21,193 bases of DNA from DATCZB01 sp035513215 (GCA_035513215.1 DATKCK010000044.1:1-21193); one strand, 5' to 3'. Positions 6,090 to 15,117 are shown, numbered from the stretch's first letter. The notes: generated by a model from the sequence alone, not told the origin. Numbers and translations: made by a program.

Positions 6090-7209
6090 CGGAGTCTCCA
6101 CGGTCGACGCCGATACTGGCACCGGCGCTGGCGCTGGCACGGGCACCGGCTGCGCCTGCGAGCGCCGCAAGCAGCTTCGTGTTGTCGACCGGCAGACCGA
6201 CCGTGATGCGAACGCAATCGGCGAGCGCCGGCTCGCCGTTGAAGACTCTGACGAGGATACCGGCCGCCCGGGCCGCCGCGACGAAGGCAGCCCTGTCATT
6301 GAGCCGCGCCAGCACGAAGTTGGCCTGACTCGGGTAAACCTCGATGACGGTACCGAGCGCGGCGAGCCCGCGCCTGAGGCGCTCGCGCTCGGCCAGCGTC
6401 TCGGCGATCCGCTCGCGTGCCACGGCCAGTGAGCCGGGCTTCAGTGCCTCGAGCACGATCTCGATCGATGGCGTCGGAAACTGGTAGGGCGGCAGCACGT
6501 TTTCGAGAAAGCCGATCAGCGACGGCGCCCCGATCACGACGCCGCAGCGCGCGCCCGCGAGCGCGACGAACTTGGAAAGTGTCCTGAGCACGACGACGTG
6601 CTCGAAGCGCTCGAGCAGCCGCGCGAGCCTCTGATCCTCGGCGTAGTCCTGGTAGGCGGCATCGACGACAACGAGGGCGCGCCCTTCGAGCGCCTCGGCG
6701 AGCGTTGCGAGCGCGTCCGGCGCGATGACCGTGCCCGTCGGATTGTTCGGCGAGCAGATGAAAACGATGCGCGTCGAGTCGTCGACTGCATCGAGCACGG
6801 CATTGACGTCGAAGTCGAAGGCGAGGGCCTGAATGAGCGGAGCCTTTCGGATCGCCGCCGCCTGAATCGTCGCGTAGACGCGATACATGTCGAAGGTCGG
6901 CGGCGTGATCACAATCGAGTCCCGGCCAGCGCGGCAGAATCCCCGAATCAGGACATCGATCGCCTCGCTCGAGCCGCGCGTGACGAGGAGATTCACGGGC
7001 GAGGTCTGATAATAGTCGGCGAGCGCGGCGCGAAGCTCGGCCGGGCGCGGCGGCGGATAGACGTTCAAGCCCCGCGCGGTCGGGTCGCTCGGCAGGCGCC
7101 ACGGCGACTCGTTGGCGTTGAGGCGCGTCATGCCGGGCTCCCATTCGCCGGGCTGATAAGGCCTGAGCGTTCTGAGATCGGGCCTCGCGAGATCGAGCAC
7201 GGAGCTCAT
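6082..7209 (-). CDS. hisC: Histidinol-phosphate aminotransferase
   Basis: HisC is a PLP-dependent fold-type I aminotransferase converting imidazole acetol phosphate to histidinol phosphate. Features: N-terminal LNANESPW, SPNNPTG (153-159), VVDAAYQDY (Asp183 for the PLP ring; the usual DEAY reads DAAY here), and the Schiff-base Lys213 in TLSKFVALAGARCG. The start ATG 7209 overlaps the hisD stop (ATGA) and has GGAG twelve bases upstream. The protein is 375 residues, somewhat longer than the usual 350-360, because of an Ala/Gly/Ser-rich C-terminal tail encoded by a degenerate hexamer repeat that runs into the hisB start. A longer open frame upstream is a shadow of hisD. Confidence 0.95.
   Translation of the reverse strand: MSSVLDLARPDLRTLRPYQPGEWEPGMTRLNANESPWRLPSDPTARGLNVYPPPRPAELRAALADYYQTSPVNLLVTRGSSEAIDVLIRGFCRAGRDSIVITPPTFDMYRVYATIQAAAIRKAPLIQALAFDFDVNAVLDAVDDSTRIVFICSPNNPTGTVIAPDALATLAEALEGRALVVVDAAYQDYAEDQRLARLLERFEHVVVLRTLSKFVALAGARCGVVIGAPSLIGFLENVLPPYQFPTPSIEIVLEALKPGSLAVARERIAETLAERERLRRGLAALGTVIEVYPSQANFVLARLNDRAAFVAAARAAGILVRVFNGEPALADCVRITVGLPVDNTKLLAALAGAAGARASASAGASIGVDRGDSDG
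6117..6155. repeat. Degenerate GGCNCN hexamer repeat in the hisC 3' end
   Basis: Six-base units GGCACC, GGCGCT, GGCGCT, GGCACG, GGCACC, GGCTGC follow one another on the plus strand. On the coding strand they give an Ala-Gly-Ser-rich tail (ARASASAGAS) at the HisC C-terminus. This looks like simple-sequence expansion beyond the enzyme core. Confidence 0.6.
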
Positions 7210-8531
7210 CGTCCCGACTCCGACGCGATCGCCTCGAGCCTCAGCGTCACGGCACGCGCGTGCGCGTCGAGTCCTTCGGTCTCGGCCAGCGTCGTTGCGA
7301 CGGGGCCGATCGTCTGAAGACCCGCCGGCGTCAATTCCTGCACCGTCATCGTGCGCAGGAAATCGTTGAGCCCGAGGCTCGAGTAGCGGCTCGCGTAACC
7401 GTAGGTCGGCAGGACGTGATTCGTGCCGCTGCAATAGTCGCCGACCGACTCCGGTGTCCAGGGGCCTAGAAAGACCGAACCGGCCGATTCGACCTGATCG
7501 AGCCAGCGCCTTGCATCGGCTACCTGCAGGATCAGGTGCTCCGGCGCGTAACGGTTGGCGATCGCGATTGCCTCGGCCATGTCATCGGCCACGATCAGCG
7601 CGGCGTGCGCGAGCGACTGCTCGACGATCTCGCGCCGGCTCAGGGAACGGAGCTGACGGTGGATCGCGGCGATGACGGCATCGGCCAGGGGCCGGTGCGT
7701 GGTGATCAGAATCGCCTGCGAGTCGGCGCCATGCTCGGCCTGCGACAGAAGATCGGCCGCGACGAAATCTGCATTCGCGCCTTCGTCGGCGATGACGAGA
7801 ACCTCCGAGGGGCCGGCCGGATAGTCTTTCGCGGCGCCGCCCGGATCGAGATCGACTTGTGTTTTCGCTTCCGTCACCCATGCGTTCCCGGGGCCGAAGA
7901 TCTTGTCGACTTTCGGGATCGTCGCCGTGCCATAGGCCATGGCGGCGATTGCCTGCGCGCCGCCGATCTTGAAAACGCGACTGACGGAGGTGAGCCGCGC
8001 CGTGTAGAGCACGGCGGCGTCGACGCTTCCGTCCCTGGTCGGCGGGCAGCAAAGGATGCGCAGCGGGCATCCGGCGAGTCGTGCCGGCACGCCGAGCATC
8101 AGGGCAGTCGAGGGCAAAGGCGCTGTGCCCGCCGGGACGTAGAGCCCGACGCGCCCGAGCGGGCGCACGACGCGCTCGCAGCGAACGCCGGGCTGGGTCT
8201 CGATGTCGATCGCATTCGGCCGCTGCAGCGAGTGGAAGGTCTCGATGTTCGCGGCCGCTGCGGCAATCGCGCCCTTTTGCTCCTCGGTCAACGCCTTGGC
8301 GGCGGCATCGAATTCGCGCGCTTCGACCTCCAATGCGTCGAGTGCGATGCCGTCGAAACTCTGCGTCAGTCGGAAAAGCGCGCCGTCGCCGTCGCGGCGG
8401 ACCTCGGCAATGATCTCGGCAACGCGCTTGGCCTGCTGGCGCGTGGCGGCGAGCGCCGGGCGCGCAAGCTCCCTGCTGCGTTGCGCTTCGGTCAGTGTGG
8501 ACCATTCGATGATGTTCATGGCTTCGATCAC
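7206..8531 (-). CDS. hisD: Histidinol dehydrogenase
   Basis: HisD oxidises histidinol to histidine in two NAD-dependent steps at a zinc site. The 441-residue protein shows GRVGLYVPAGTAPLPS, KIGGAQAIAAMAYGT, the FGPGNAWVTEAK block, the zinc-ligand region SQAEHGADSQAIL (Gln and His), NRYAPEHL with the catalytic Glu-His pair, GDYCSGTNHVLPT (zinc Asp), and the C-terminal LDAHARAVTLR histidine. Length fits the family (about 430-440). The start taken is GTG 8531, which overlaps the hisG stop (GTGA); an ATG at 8519 would give MNIIEW and also fits the E. coli N-terminus. No strong ribosome binding site is seen for either, suggesting coupling to hisG. Confidence 0.96.
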   Translation of the reverse strand: MIEAMNIIEWSTLTEAQRSRELARPALAATRQQAKRVAEIIAEVRRDGDGALFRLTQSFDGIALDALEVEAREFDAAAKALTEEQKGAIAAAAANIETFHSLQRPNAIDIETQPGVRCERVVRPLGRVGLYVPAGTAPLPSTALMLGVPARLAGCPLRILCCPPTRDGSVDAAVLYTARLTSVSRVFKIGGAQAIAAMAYGTATIPKVDKIFGPGNAWVTEAKTQVDLDPGGAAKDYPAGPSEVLVIADEGANADFVAADLLSQAEHGADSQAILITTHRPLADAVIAAIHRQLRSLSRREIVEQSLAHAALIVADDMAEAIAIANRYAPEHLILQVADARRWLDQVESAGSVFLGPWTPESVGDYCSGTNHVLPTYGYASRYSSLGLNDFLRTMTVQELTPAGLQTIGPVATTLAETEGLDAHARAVTLRLEAIASESGR

Positions 8532-9439
8532 GCGAGCATCTTCTCGACGGGCAGCACGAGCATCGAGCTCGCGCCCGCTTCCTTGAGCTCCTCGAGCGTT
8601 TCCCAGAACACGTTCTCGCGGCAGACGGCGTGCACGGCGACCTTGTCGTCGCGCCCCTCGAGCGGGATGATCGTCGGCGATTCGGCGCCGGGCAAAAGCG
8701 CCGTAATTGCGCCGAGCGCCGAGCGCGGCGCGTGCAGCATGATGTACTTGCTCTCCTTGGCCTGGAGGACGCCCTCGATGCGCTTCAACAGCCGCGAGAC
8801 CCAGGCCTGTTTATCCGCCTCGAGTGGGACGGGCGTTTGAATCAGCGCCGCCGAGCTTTCGAGGATGGTCTCGACCTCGAGAAGGTCGTGCGCCTTCATC
8901 GTCGCGCCGCTCGAGACGAGATCGCAGATGACATCGGCGCGGCCGAGGCTCGGCGCGATTTCGACGGCGCCCGAGAACTCGACGACCTGGGCCGCTATGC
9001 CGGCGCGCGCGAGATAGTCCTCGACGACGCGCGCATACGACGTCGCGATGCGCATGCCGGCGAGCGATGCCGGTCCTTTCCAGGCCATCGCGCTCGGCAC
9101 GCCGAAGGACAGGCGGCAGCGACCGTAATCGAGCGTCGTGATCTCGGAGAAGATCGCATCGGTACCCGCGCGCGCGAGCCTGAGTCTCGCTTCGGCGATG
9201 ATGTTCTGGCCGACTACCCCTAAGTCGCAGACGTCTTCCTGGACGAGCCCCGGGATGTCGTCGTCGCGAACGAGCAGCACGTCGATCGGCATGTTCTCGC
9301 CGTAACAGATGAGCTGATCGCGCCCGCGCGAGTAGACGAGGCCGCAACGGCTCAACAGCTCCATCGTGTGCTCGGTCAGGCGCCCGGACTTTTGCACCGC
9401 GATCTTGATGCGCGGCGTCGATTCTCTCGGCTTGGTCAT
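8528..9439 (-). CDS. hisG: ATP phosphoribosyltransferase, long form
   Basis: HisG catalyses the first committed step, joining ATP and PRPP. At 303 residues it is the long, self-regulated form, with a C-terminal ACT-like domain (about residues 225-300, including VHAVCRENVFWETLEELKEAGA) that in relatives binds histidine for feedback inhibition; no HisZ partner is needed. Catalytic-domain landmarks are IAVQKSGRL, DIPGLVQEDVCDLGVVGQN, and the PRPP loop in DVICDLVSSGATMKAHDL. It begins at ATG 9439, overlapping the stop of the regulator gene (ATGA), so the two are translationally coupled. Confidence 0.96.
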   Translation of the reverse strand: MTKPRESTPRIKIAVQKSGRLTEHTMELLSRCGLVYSRGRDQLICYGENMPIDVLLVRDDDIPGLVQEDVCDLGVVGQNIIAEARLRLARAGTDAIFSEITTLDYGRCRLSFGVPSAMAWKGPASLAGMRIATSYARVVEDYLARAGIAAQVVEFSGAVEIAPSLGRADVICDLVSSGATMKAHDLLEVETILESSAALIQTPVPLEADKQAWVSRLLKRIEGVLQAKESKYIMLHAPRSALGAITALLPGAESPTIIPLEGRDDKVAVHAVCRENVFWETLEELKEAGASSMLVLPVEKMLA

Positions 9440-9741
9440 GATTCAGTGCTCAAACGCTCGAGAACAGTCCGATAGCCGCCGTTGCCGGCCGACAGGAACC
9501 GTGCGACGCGGCCGATCGTCGTGACCGAGACGCCCGTCATGTCGTGGATGCGCCTGTAGGGCAGGCCGTCCCGGAGCAGCGGCACGACGCTCCAGCGATC
9601 GACGAGCGCCTCGAGCTCGGCCGGCGTGCAGAGATCCTCGAGGAACTGGCGGCACTCGCTTTCGGTGCGAAGCGCAAGAATGGCGCCGAACAGGGCCTGC
9701 TCGGCCTCGCGGCGCACGGCCGGGTCGCGTGGGTGTTTCAT
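9436..9741 (-). CDS. hisR: TrpR-superfamily repressor, likely histidine-responsive HisR (YerC/YecD type)
   Basis: This 101-residue all-helical protein belongs to the TrpR superfamily (YerC/YecD group). A helix-turn-helix runs from about residue 62 to 83 (YRRIHDMTGVSVTTIGRVARFL), preceded by the typical LCTPAELEALVDRWSVVPLL helices. It begins at ATG 9741 and overlaps hisG by four bases as the first gene of the operon. Family members next to his genes in Xanthomonadales and Firmicutes have been proposed as histidine-responsive repressors. That role is inferred here from position, and is supported by a TrpR-like operator at the operon promoter just upstream (9749-9766). A longer open frame running further right is a shadow of the acylase gene. 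Confidence 0.85.
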   Translation of the reverse strand: MKHPRDPAVRREAEQALFGAILALRTESECRQFLEDLCTPAELEALVDRWSVVPLLRDGLPYRRIHDMTGVSVTTIGRVARFLSAGNGGYRTVLERLSTES

Positions 9742-9748
9742 CTGGGCT

Positions 9749-9778
9749 GTACTAATGTAATAGCGTAATAGCACATTA
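9749..9778. promoter_or_regulatory. Candidate HisR operator (TrpR-like)
   Basis: Positions 9749-9766 read GTACTA-ATGTAA-TAGCGT. The E. coli trp operator, as I recall it, has GTACTA-N6-TAGTAC; the left half matches fully and the core TAG of the right half is at the same spacing. The same stretch carries an inverted repeat TAATGT (9753-9758)/ACATTA (9773-9778) and a perfect tandem GTAATAGC (9757-9772). It spans the predicted start site and overlaps the -10 box, so binding would block transcription. Assigned by eye. Confidence 0.5.
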
Positions 9779-9801
9779 AACGGTCCGAAACTCGAAGTCA
9801 A
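9773..9801 (-). promoter_or_regulatory. Candidate his operon promoter
   Basis: On the minus strand TTGACT (9801-9796) is followed after 17 bases by TAATGT (9778-9773), predicting transcription start near 9766 and a leader of about 25 bases. The -35 is near consensus; the -10 matches at the three most conserved positions. The leader is too short for a His-rich leader peptide and attenuator. Confidence 0.55.
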
Positions 9802-9824
9802 GGCCCCGGATCGGGAGACGGACG

Positions 9825-12206
9825 CTAGTTCGCGGACGGGACCAGCCGCAGTGTGTCCACGGTATCGCCGGGCAGGAACGCCGTCGGCCGCCCGAGCGCC
9901 CAGTCCTCGTGCCCGGCGCCGTAGTAGGGTGAAAGCGGATGGCCACTCTGGCCGCCAGGCATATGAAAGTAGCCGGACGCTTCGTCGCCCGGGCTTACGG
10001 CGAACCGCGCCGACGCACCGAACCGCGGCGTCTGAACGCGCGGCATGTCCGTATCGCCAGGCAGCGGCGTCGCCGGCATGTCGAGCCAGCGCGAGACGAA
10101 GGGCAGGGCCCCGCTCAGCGGATGCCGCACGCGGATCGTGTTGAGCTCGCCCCAGGTGCGGCTCGCGAGCTCGGCCGCCGTTTCGACGCCGAGCGCATCG
10201 CGCAGGTAGCGCTCGAGCCCATCGCGCTTGAAAGCGCGCCACGATCCGTAGGCCGGATCGAGCAGGTGCCCGGGTTCGGCGTCGAACACGGCCCAGGCCC
10301 AGTGCTCTTCGCGCTGGGTCAAGTACGACCAGCCCGGATCCGCTGCCACAACTTCTGCCGTCAGGGCCGCCGTCATTCGCCCGATCATATGGAGTCGCCA
10401 GCCGCGGACGAGGCGATAGCCGACCGAGTCCGGCCTTGCCCGGTCCCCCGAATCCCTGACGGCATCACGCACCGCTTCGAGCAGCGGGTCGCTCTCGGTC
10501 TCGAGCAGCTCGAGCAAAGCCTCGCGCCAGCGATCGAGGAACAGCGCCTCGTCGTCGAGCTGAATCGCGAGCATATCGGCCGCCGTCGTCGAGTCGCCGA
10601 GCTCGCGCAGCCGTTCGCGGATCTGACCGGCCCGGGCGCCGAGGTCGTAGTTGCCGTCGCCGATGGCCGCAAGCATCTCGCCCTCGACGACGCGGCCGTT
10701 GGCCGTCCAGATCAGCTCGTCGCCAGGATCGACGACGGCGGGATATTCGTCCGGCCGCAGCCAGCCGTCCCATGCAGGATCTTCGGATGACAGGCGCGCG
10801 CGGCCATTGCTGCGCCGCCGCGGAATCGATCCCGCAATCGTCCAGCCGATGTCGCCGGCGCGATCCGCGACGACGAAGTTCTGCGCCGGAATGCCCGAAG
10901 TCTGCGCGATCCGGATCGCCGCTGCGACATCGGTCGCGTCGGCGAGGTCCCAGTAGTCGAGGGCATAGCCTTCAGGCAAATGGGCGACCCAGCGCACGGC
11001 GAGTCGACGGCCATCGGGCAGCGTGCCGATCACGGGCCCAAAGGGGGTCGTGTCGAACGAAAAATCGATGGTTGCGCCGCCTGCGACGTCGATCGGCGAG
11101 TGAATGCCGGCAATGGTTGCGGCACCATCGGGTGTCAGATAGCGCGAAGCGTTGGCGGGGTCCGGCTCGAGCACGACGAGATCGGTCCAATCGCCGTATG
11201 AATTCGTCACGCCCCAGGCTATGTCTCCGTTGCTGCCGAATACGATGGCGGGCAGGCCCGGCAGCGTGGCGCCCGTGACCCGCCGCGCGCCACGAACGAG
11301 CGATGCGCGGAACCAGATCGATGGCGTCCGAAGGCCGAGATGCAGATCATTGGCCAGCATGGCGGCACCGGTAGCCGTGAGATCGCCGTCGACGGCCCAG
11401 TTGTTCGAGCCGACCGCGACGCGACTGACGCCTTCATCGGTCGGGATCTGCCGGATTCGCGATGCGACCAGGTCGTCGGGATCGATCCTGGCCAGATCGT
11501 AGACCGAAGGGGGTGGAATCGCGGCCGGCGGACCGGGCTCGCCGACGAGCGGCGCGTCCCAGGGCGTGAATCGCGGATAGAGCAAATCGGCGACGGCCTC
11601 GGGCAGGACCTGGCGCGCGATCAGCTCGCTTTGCTTGAAGCTCGCGTCCGGCTGCTGGAGGTCGAAATACATCCCGCTGACGACGAGAATCGAATCGACC
11701 GGTGACCACGGCGCAGGCTTCTGACGCAACAGCAGATACTCGAAAGGGCGTGCCTCGAGCGCGGCGAGACCCGCGTTGACGCCCTCGGCGTAGGCCTCGA
11801 GCAGGCGTCGATGCGCCTCGGGCATCTCGTGAACGACTCGCTCTGCCGTTTCACGCAGCCGATGGATGCGCCGGTCGCGATCCGTGGCGATGGCGGCCGT
11901 CCCGACGAGCGCCGCGAGCTCGCCGGCGGCTGAACGCCTGAGCAGATCCATCTGAAAGAACCGCTCCTGTGCATGGACGAAACCGAGGGCCCGAGCCTCG
12001 TCGGCCCGGTTCACCGCGCGCACGGTGACGACACCGAGATCATCGCGCTCGACGGTGACAGCATCGGTGAGGCCCGCGAGCGGCAGTGTCCCGTTGTAAT
12101 CGGGCAGGCTGGCCCGAAGCGTGTGCCGCAGCCAGAGCGCCGCGCCGGCTACGAGCACGATCGACGCGAGCACGGCGATGCCTGCGATTCGTAGCGATCT
12201 GCGCAT
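9825..12206 (-). CDS. Exported penicillin acylase family Ntn hydrolase
   Basis: This 793-residue protein belongs to the penicillin G acylase/AHL acylase/cephalosporin acylase superfamily. Members are exported, cut themselves into alpha and beta chains, and hydrolyse amide bonds with an N-terminal Ser of the beta chain. An N-terminal membrane or signal segment is present (residues 7-26). The alpha-chain region has the RDDLGVVTVRAVN and GFVHAQERFFQMDLLRR motifs. The cleavage site and nucleophile are in AVGSNNWAV (Ser267), followed by AMLANDLHLGL and GSNGDIAWGVTNSYGD. The C-terminal AYGSWR and GQSGHPLSPYY regions fit too. The substrate is not predictable: candidates include acyl-homoserine lactones and other acyl amides. 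It shares the strand of the his operon, ending 83 bases before hisR. The ribosome binding site is weak. Confidence 0.88.
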   Translation of the reverse strand: MRRSLRIAGIAVLASIVLVAGAALWLRHTLRASLPDYNGTLPLAGLTDAVTVERDDLGVVTVRAVNRADEARALGFVHAQERFFQMDLLRRSAAGELAALVGTAAIATDRDRRIHRLRETAERVVHEMPEAHRRLLEAYAEGVNAGLAALEARPFEYLLLRQKPAPWSPVDSILVVSGMYFDLQQPDASFKQSELIARQVLPEAVADLLYPRFTPWDAPLVGEPGPPAAIPPPSVYDLARIDPDDLVASRIRQIPTDEGVSRVAVGSNNWAVDGDLTATGAAMLANDLHLGLRTPSIWFRASLVRGARRVTGATLPGLPAIVFGSNGDIAWGVTNSYGDWTDLVVLEPDPANASRYLTPDGAATIAGIHSPIDVAGGATIDFSFDTTPFGPVIGTLPDGRRLAVRWVAHLPEGYALDYWDLADATDVAAAIRIAQTSGIPAQNFVVADRAGDIGWTIAGSIPRRRSNGRARLSSEDPAWDGWLRPDEYPAVVDPGDELIWTANGRVVEGEMLAAIGDGNYDLGARAGQIRERLRELGDSTTAADMLAIQLDDEALFLDRWREALLELLETESDPLLEAVRDAVRDSGDRARPDSVGYRLVRGWRLHMIGRMTAALTAEVVAADPGWSYLTQREEHWAWAVFDAEPGHLLDPAYGSWRAFKRDGLERYLRDALGVETAAELASRTWGELNTIRVRHPLSGALPFVSRWLDMPATPLPGDTDMPRVQTPRFGASARFAVSPGDEASGYFHMPGGQSGHPLSPYYGAGHEDWALGRPTAFLPGDTVDTLRLVPSAN

Positions 12207-12301
12207 GGAAGTCCCGTAAACAGCGGCTCCCGATCAAGCAAGCGACAAAATAGCACGACGCGTTCTTTTGGCCGGGCGACATCCCACCGGGTCCAATCGA
12301 G

Positions 12302-12307
12302 TAGAAT
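12302..12307 (+). promoter_or_regulatory. Possible -10 box for the kinase gene
   Basis: TAGAAT matches five of six consensus bases and lies 58 bases before the kinase start in the divergent gap 12207-12364. No convincing -35 hexamer is found at the right distance (positions 12279-12284 read ACATCC), so this is weak. Confidence 0.2.
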
Positions 12308-12352
12308 CCGGCCGCCAACAAGAAGGCGCCCGGTGACCGCAGGTTGCCGGCC

Positions 12353-12360
12353 AGGGGAGG
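12353..12360 (+). promoter_or_regulatory. Strong ribosome binding site selecting the TTG start of the kinase
   Basis: AGGGGAGG lies four bases before TTG 12365. An earlier in-frame TTG at 12344 would place this site inside the coding region, and the protein beginning at 12365 matches the usual N-terminus of PD40 kinases. Confidence 0.6.
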
Positions 12361-12364
12361 GAGC

Positions 12365-15096
12365 TTGTCGCTGGCCTCAGGCACAGTGCTCGGTGCATAC
12401 GAGATCGTCGGTCCGCTCGGCAGGGGCGGCATGGGCGAGGTCTATCGGGCCAGGGACACGAAGCTCGACCGCGAGATTGCGATCAAGACGCTGCCGGCGG
12501 CGCTCGCCGGCGACAAGGAGCGGCTCGCGCGTTTCGAGCGCGAGGCGAAGCTGCTCGCCTCGCTCAATCACGCTCACATCGCCTCGGTCTACGGCCTCGA
12601 CGAGCACGACAGCGCGCTCTACATCGCGATGGAGCTCGTCGAGGGCGAGACGCTCGAAGAGCGGCTCAAGGCCGGCGCAATCCCGGTCGAGGATGCGTTG
12701 CGTCTGGGTCTTCAGATCGCCGAAGCGCTCGAGGCCGCGCTGAGAAAGGCGTCGTCCACCGCGATCTGAAGCCGGCCAACGTCATGGTCACGGCCAATGA
12801 CGTCGTCAAGGTGCTCGACTTCGGCCTCGCCAAGGCATTCATGGGCGATCCGAACGAGGCGAGCCCGGCGCATTCGCCGGCGCTGAGCATTGCGATGAGC
12901 CAGCAGGGCCTCGTGCTCGGCACGGCCGGCTACATGAGCCCCGAGCAGGCGAGCGGCCAGGCGACGGACCAGCGCGCCGACGTCTGGGCTTTCGGCGTCG
13001 TGCTCTACGAGATGCTGACGGGTCTGCCGCTCTTCTCGGGCGAATCCGTGCCGCACATACTCGCCGACGTCCTGCGCGCCGATCCCGACTGGGATCGACT
13101 GCCAAAACACCTGCATCCGCGTATCTGCGAGCTGCTGGCACGTTGCCTCGAAAAGAAGCCGCGACAGCGTTACGCCGGCATCGCCGATGCGCGCACGGAC
13201 ATCGAAGCGGCATTGAAGGATCCCGACGGCGTCATCGTCAAGCGGGCAGCGATCGGCACCGGCGCGACAGCCTGCATCGAAGGCTCCTGCCCTGGGCCGC
13301 GGGCGTCGTGCTGGCGGTGCTTGCGGGACTTGCGGCCTGGACCCTGAGGGCGCCGGAGCCCAGCCCCCGTGATCCGCACCTCGGTTTCCCTGGCCGAGGG
13401 CGAGCAATGGCTGATCCCGGACGTGCCCGTCATCGATATCTCGCGAGACGGTCAACGCTTTGTCTACAACACGACCGACGGACTCAAGCTGCGGTCGATC
13501 GACAGTTTCGAGTCCGTGTCGATACCCGGCATCGGCTTCAGTCGCGCAGATCCTGAGTTCTCACCGGACGGCCAATCGATCGCCATGGCGACACTGGGGC
13601 GGCAGGCCGCCGCTGATGGCGCTAGTCAGATCCAGTTTTCCAGAATTCCGGTGTCCGGTGGCACTGCGCGACCGCTCGGCATCGTCGGAACTTCCAACGG
13701 CGCCGGAATGAGTTGGGAAGCCGACGGCACGATTCTTTATGCAAAATTGGACGGGATCTGGCGCATCCCGGAAAACGGCGGCGCGCCGGCGAGGATTGTC
13801 GAGATTCCGGCGGGCCATTCGGCGGCATTGCCTTCACTGTTGCCGGGCGGCGAGTGGGTTCTGTTCTCGCTGATACGCGGCGAGCCGCCATACGATTGGG
13901 ATACGGCCGAGATCGTGGCCGGATCGCTCGCGACCGGCGAGCGACGGACACTGTATTCGGGCGGTAGCGCTGCGCGCTATGTGCCGACCGGGCACCTGAT
14001 CTATGCCTTCGGCAATACGCTTTATGCACTGCCTTTCGGTGCCGATGCGGTGGCCGTATTGGCCGGCGGACCCAGGCCCGTCGTGCCCGGTGTGCGCCGC
14101 GATGTGACGATCGGCGGGCACGCGCAATACGCGTTCTCGGACACCGGGACCCTGATCTATGTGCCGGGCGACACGGTGCAGGCGGCGGGCTCGAGGCTCG
14201 CCGTCGTGACCCGAAACGGAATTGCCAGCCCGCTTCCGATGCCCGCCGGTGACTGCGCCGATCCTCGCGTTTCGCCCGATGGACGCCGGGCCGCCTACAC
14301 GCGGACGTTCCCCGATGGCAGCGACATCGAAGTCTGCGATTTGAGTGGCAATGCGTCGCCGCGGCGGCTGACCTTCGGGGGAACGAGCCAGTTCCCGCAA
14401 TGGTCGGCCGACGGCACGCGCGTCGCGTTCCAGTCGACCCGTGACGGCACGCCGAGTCTCTATTGGCAGCTCGCCGACGGCAGCGGCGGCGATCCCGCCA
14501 GACTGACGACGGCAGCGGAGGGCGAGACGCACATTCCGGACAGTTTCTCGCCGGACGGGGCACTCCTGACGTTTACTGTCTCGCGAGACCAGGGCGCGAG
14601 CGTCTGGATTCTCGATCCGGCAACGCGCGATGCCGAGGAACTGATTGCGGTGCCTGGGCAGAGCGTTTCCCAATCGGTCTTTTCACCGAATGGCGAATGG
14701 ATCGCTTATCAGTCGACCGAGACGGGCGGCTTCAACATTTTCGTACAGCCGTATCCTTTGACTGGCGCCAGGCACCTGCTGCCGCCGACCGACCAGAATC
14801 ACCACCCGGCCTGGTCGGAAGACGGCAGCGAGATCTTCTATTTCCCCGCGCAGGGACGCACGGAGTCCATACTGGTTTCTACCGAAACGGGATTCAGTTT
14901 CGGCACGGCCGCCGAGGCGCTGCGGGACTGGCCGATGAACACGGCACCCTTGACTCGCCGGCAATACGACGTGATGCCGGACGGCTCCGGACTTGTTGGC
15001 GTTGTCGGCAGCGGCGAGACCGGTAACGAGCTGCTCGAGATACGACTCGTCTACAACTGGTTCGAGGAGCTCAAGGCGCTCGTGCCGACGGATTAG
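12365..15096 (+). pseudogene. Serine/threonine protein kinase with PD40/TolB-like domain, frameshifted
   Basis: The gene would encode a roughly 900-residue membrane receptor kinase: Hanks-type kinase, one transmembrane helix, then a periplasmic PD40 beta-propeller. The start is TTG 12365 behind a strong AGGGGAGG, giving the usual MSLASGTVLGAYEIVGPLG opening. Kinase motifs are complete: GRGGMGEVY loop, AIK lysine, HRDLKPANV, DFG, and GTAGYMSPEQ. The frame breaks three times. At 12740/12741 one base is missing (EALEAA-H-EKGVVHRD needs CAT; CT is present). Near 13235-13275 a second base is missing before the membrane segment (LLPWAAGVVLAVLAGLAAWTL). At the CCCCC of 13364-13368 one extra base restores the frame. 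PD40 repeats (FSPDG, VSPDGRR, WSADGTR, FSPNGEW, WSEDGSE) then run intact to 15096. It is either a decaying gene or a set of sequence errors. Confidence 0.8.
15042..15096 (+). repeat. Long direct repeat, copy 1 (3' end of the kinase gene)
   Basis: The last 55 bases of the kinase gene encode RLVYNWFEELKALVPTD and stop. They recur at 19305-19350, identical except that nine bases (15073-15081, AAGGCGCTC) are absent from copy 2. The two copies bracket the DUF6152 and molybdenum-hydroxylase genes. Confidence 0.9.
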
Positions 15097-15117
15097 CCGC
15101 ACCCCGGCCGTGCCCGC

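Noticed and set aside
5127..6206. A 359-codon open frame antisense to hisB
   Set aside because: Opposite the well-supported hisB and the hisC end; composition is that of a mirror frame of Glu/Leu/Ala-rich coding sequence.
7536..8840. A 434-codon open frame antisense to hisD and hisG
   Set aside because: It lies wholly opposite confirmed his genes, is rich in Arg, Gly and Asp in the manner of high-GC shadow frames, and shows no domain.
9742..9824. A his leader peptide with transcription attenuator
   Set aside because: The predicted leader is only about 25 bases, with no run of His codons and no alternative hairpins; the operator fits regulation better.
13364..13368. The CCCCC tract as a programmed frameshift or phase-variation site
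   Set aside because: It is short, and two other indels in the same gene would still break the frame; decay or sequence error is simpler.
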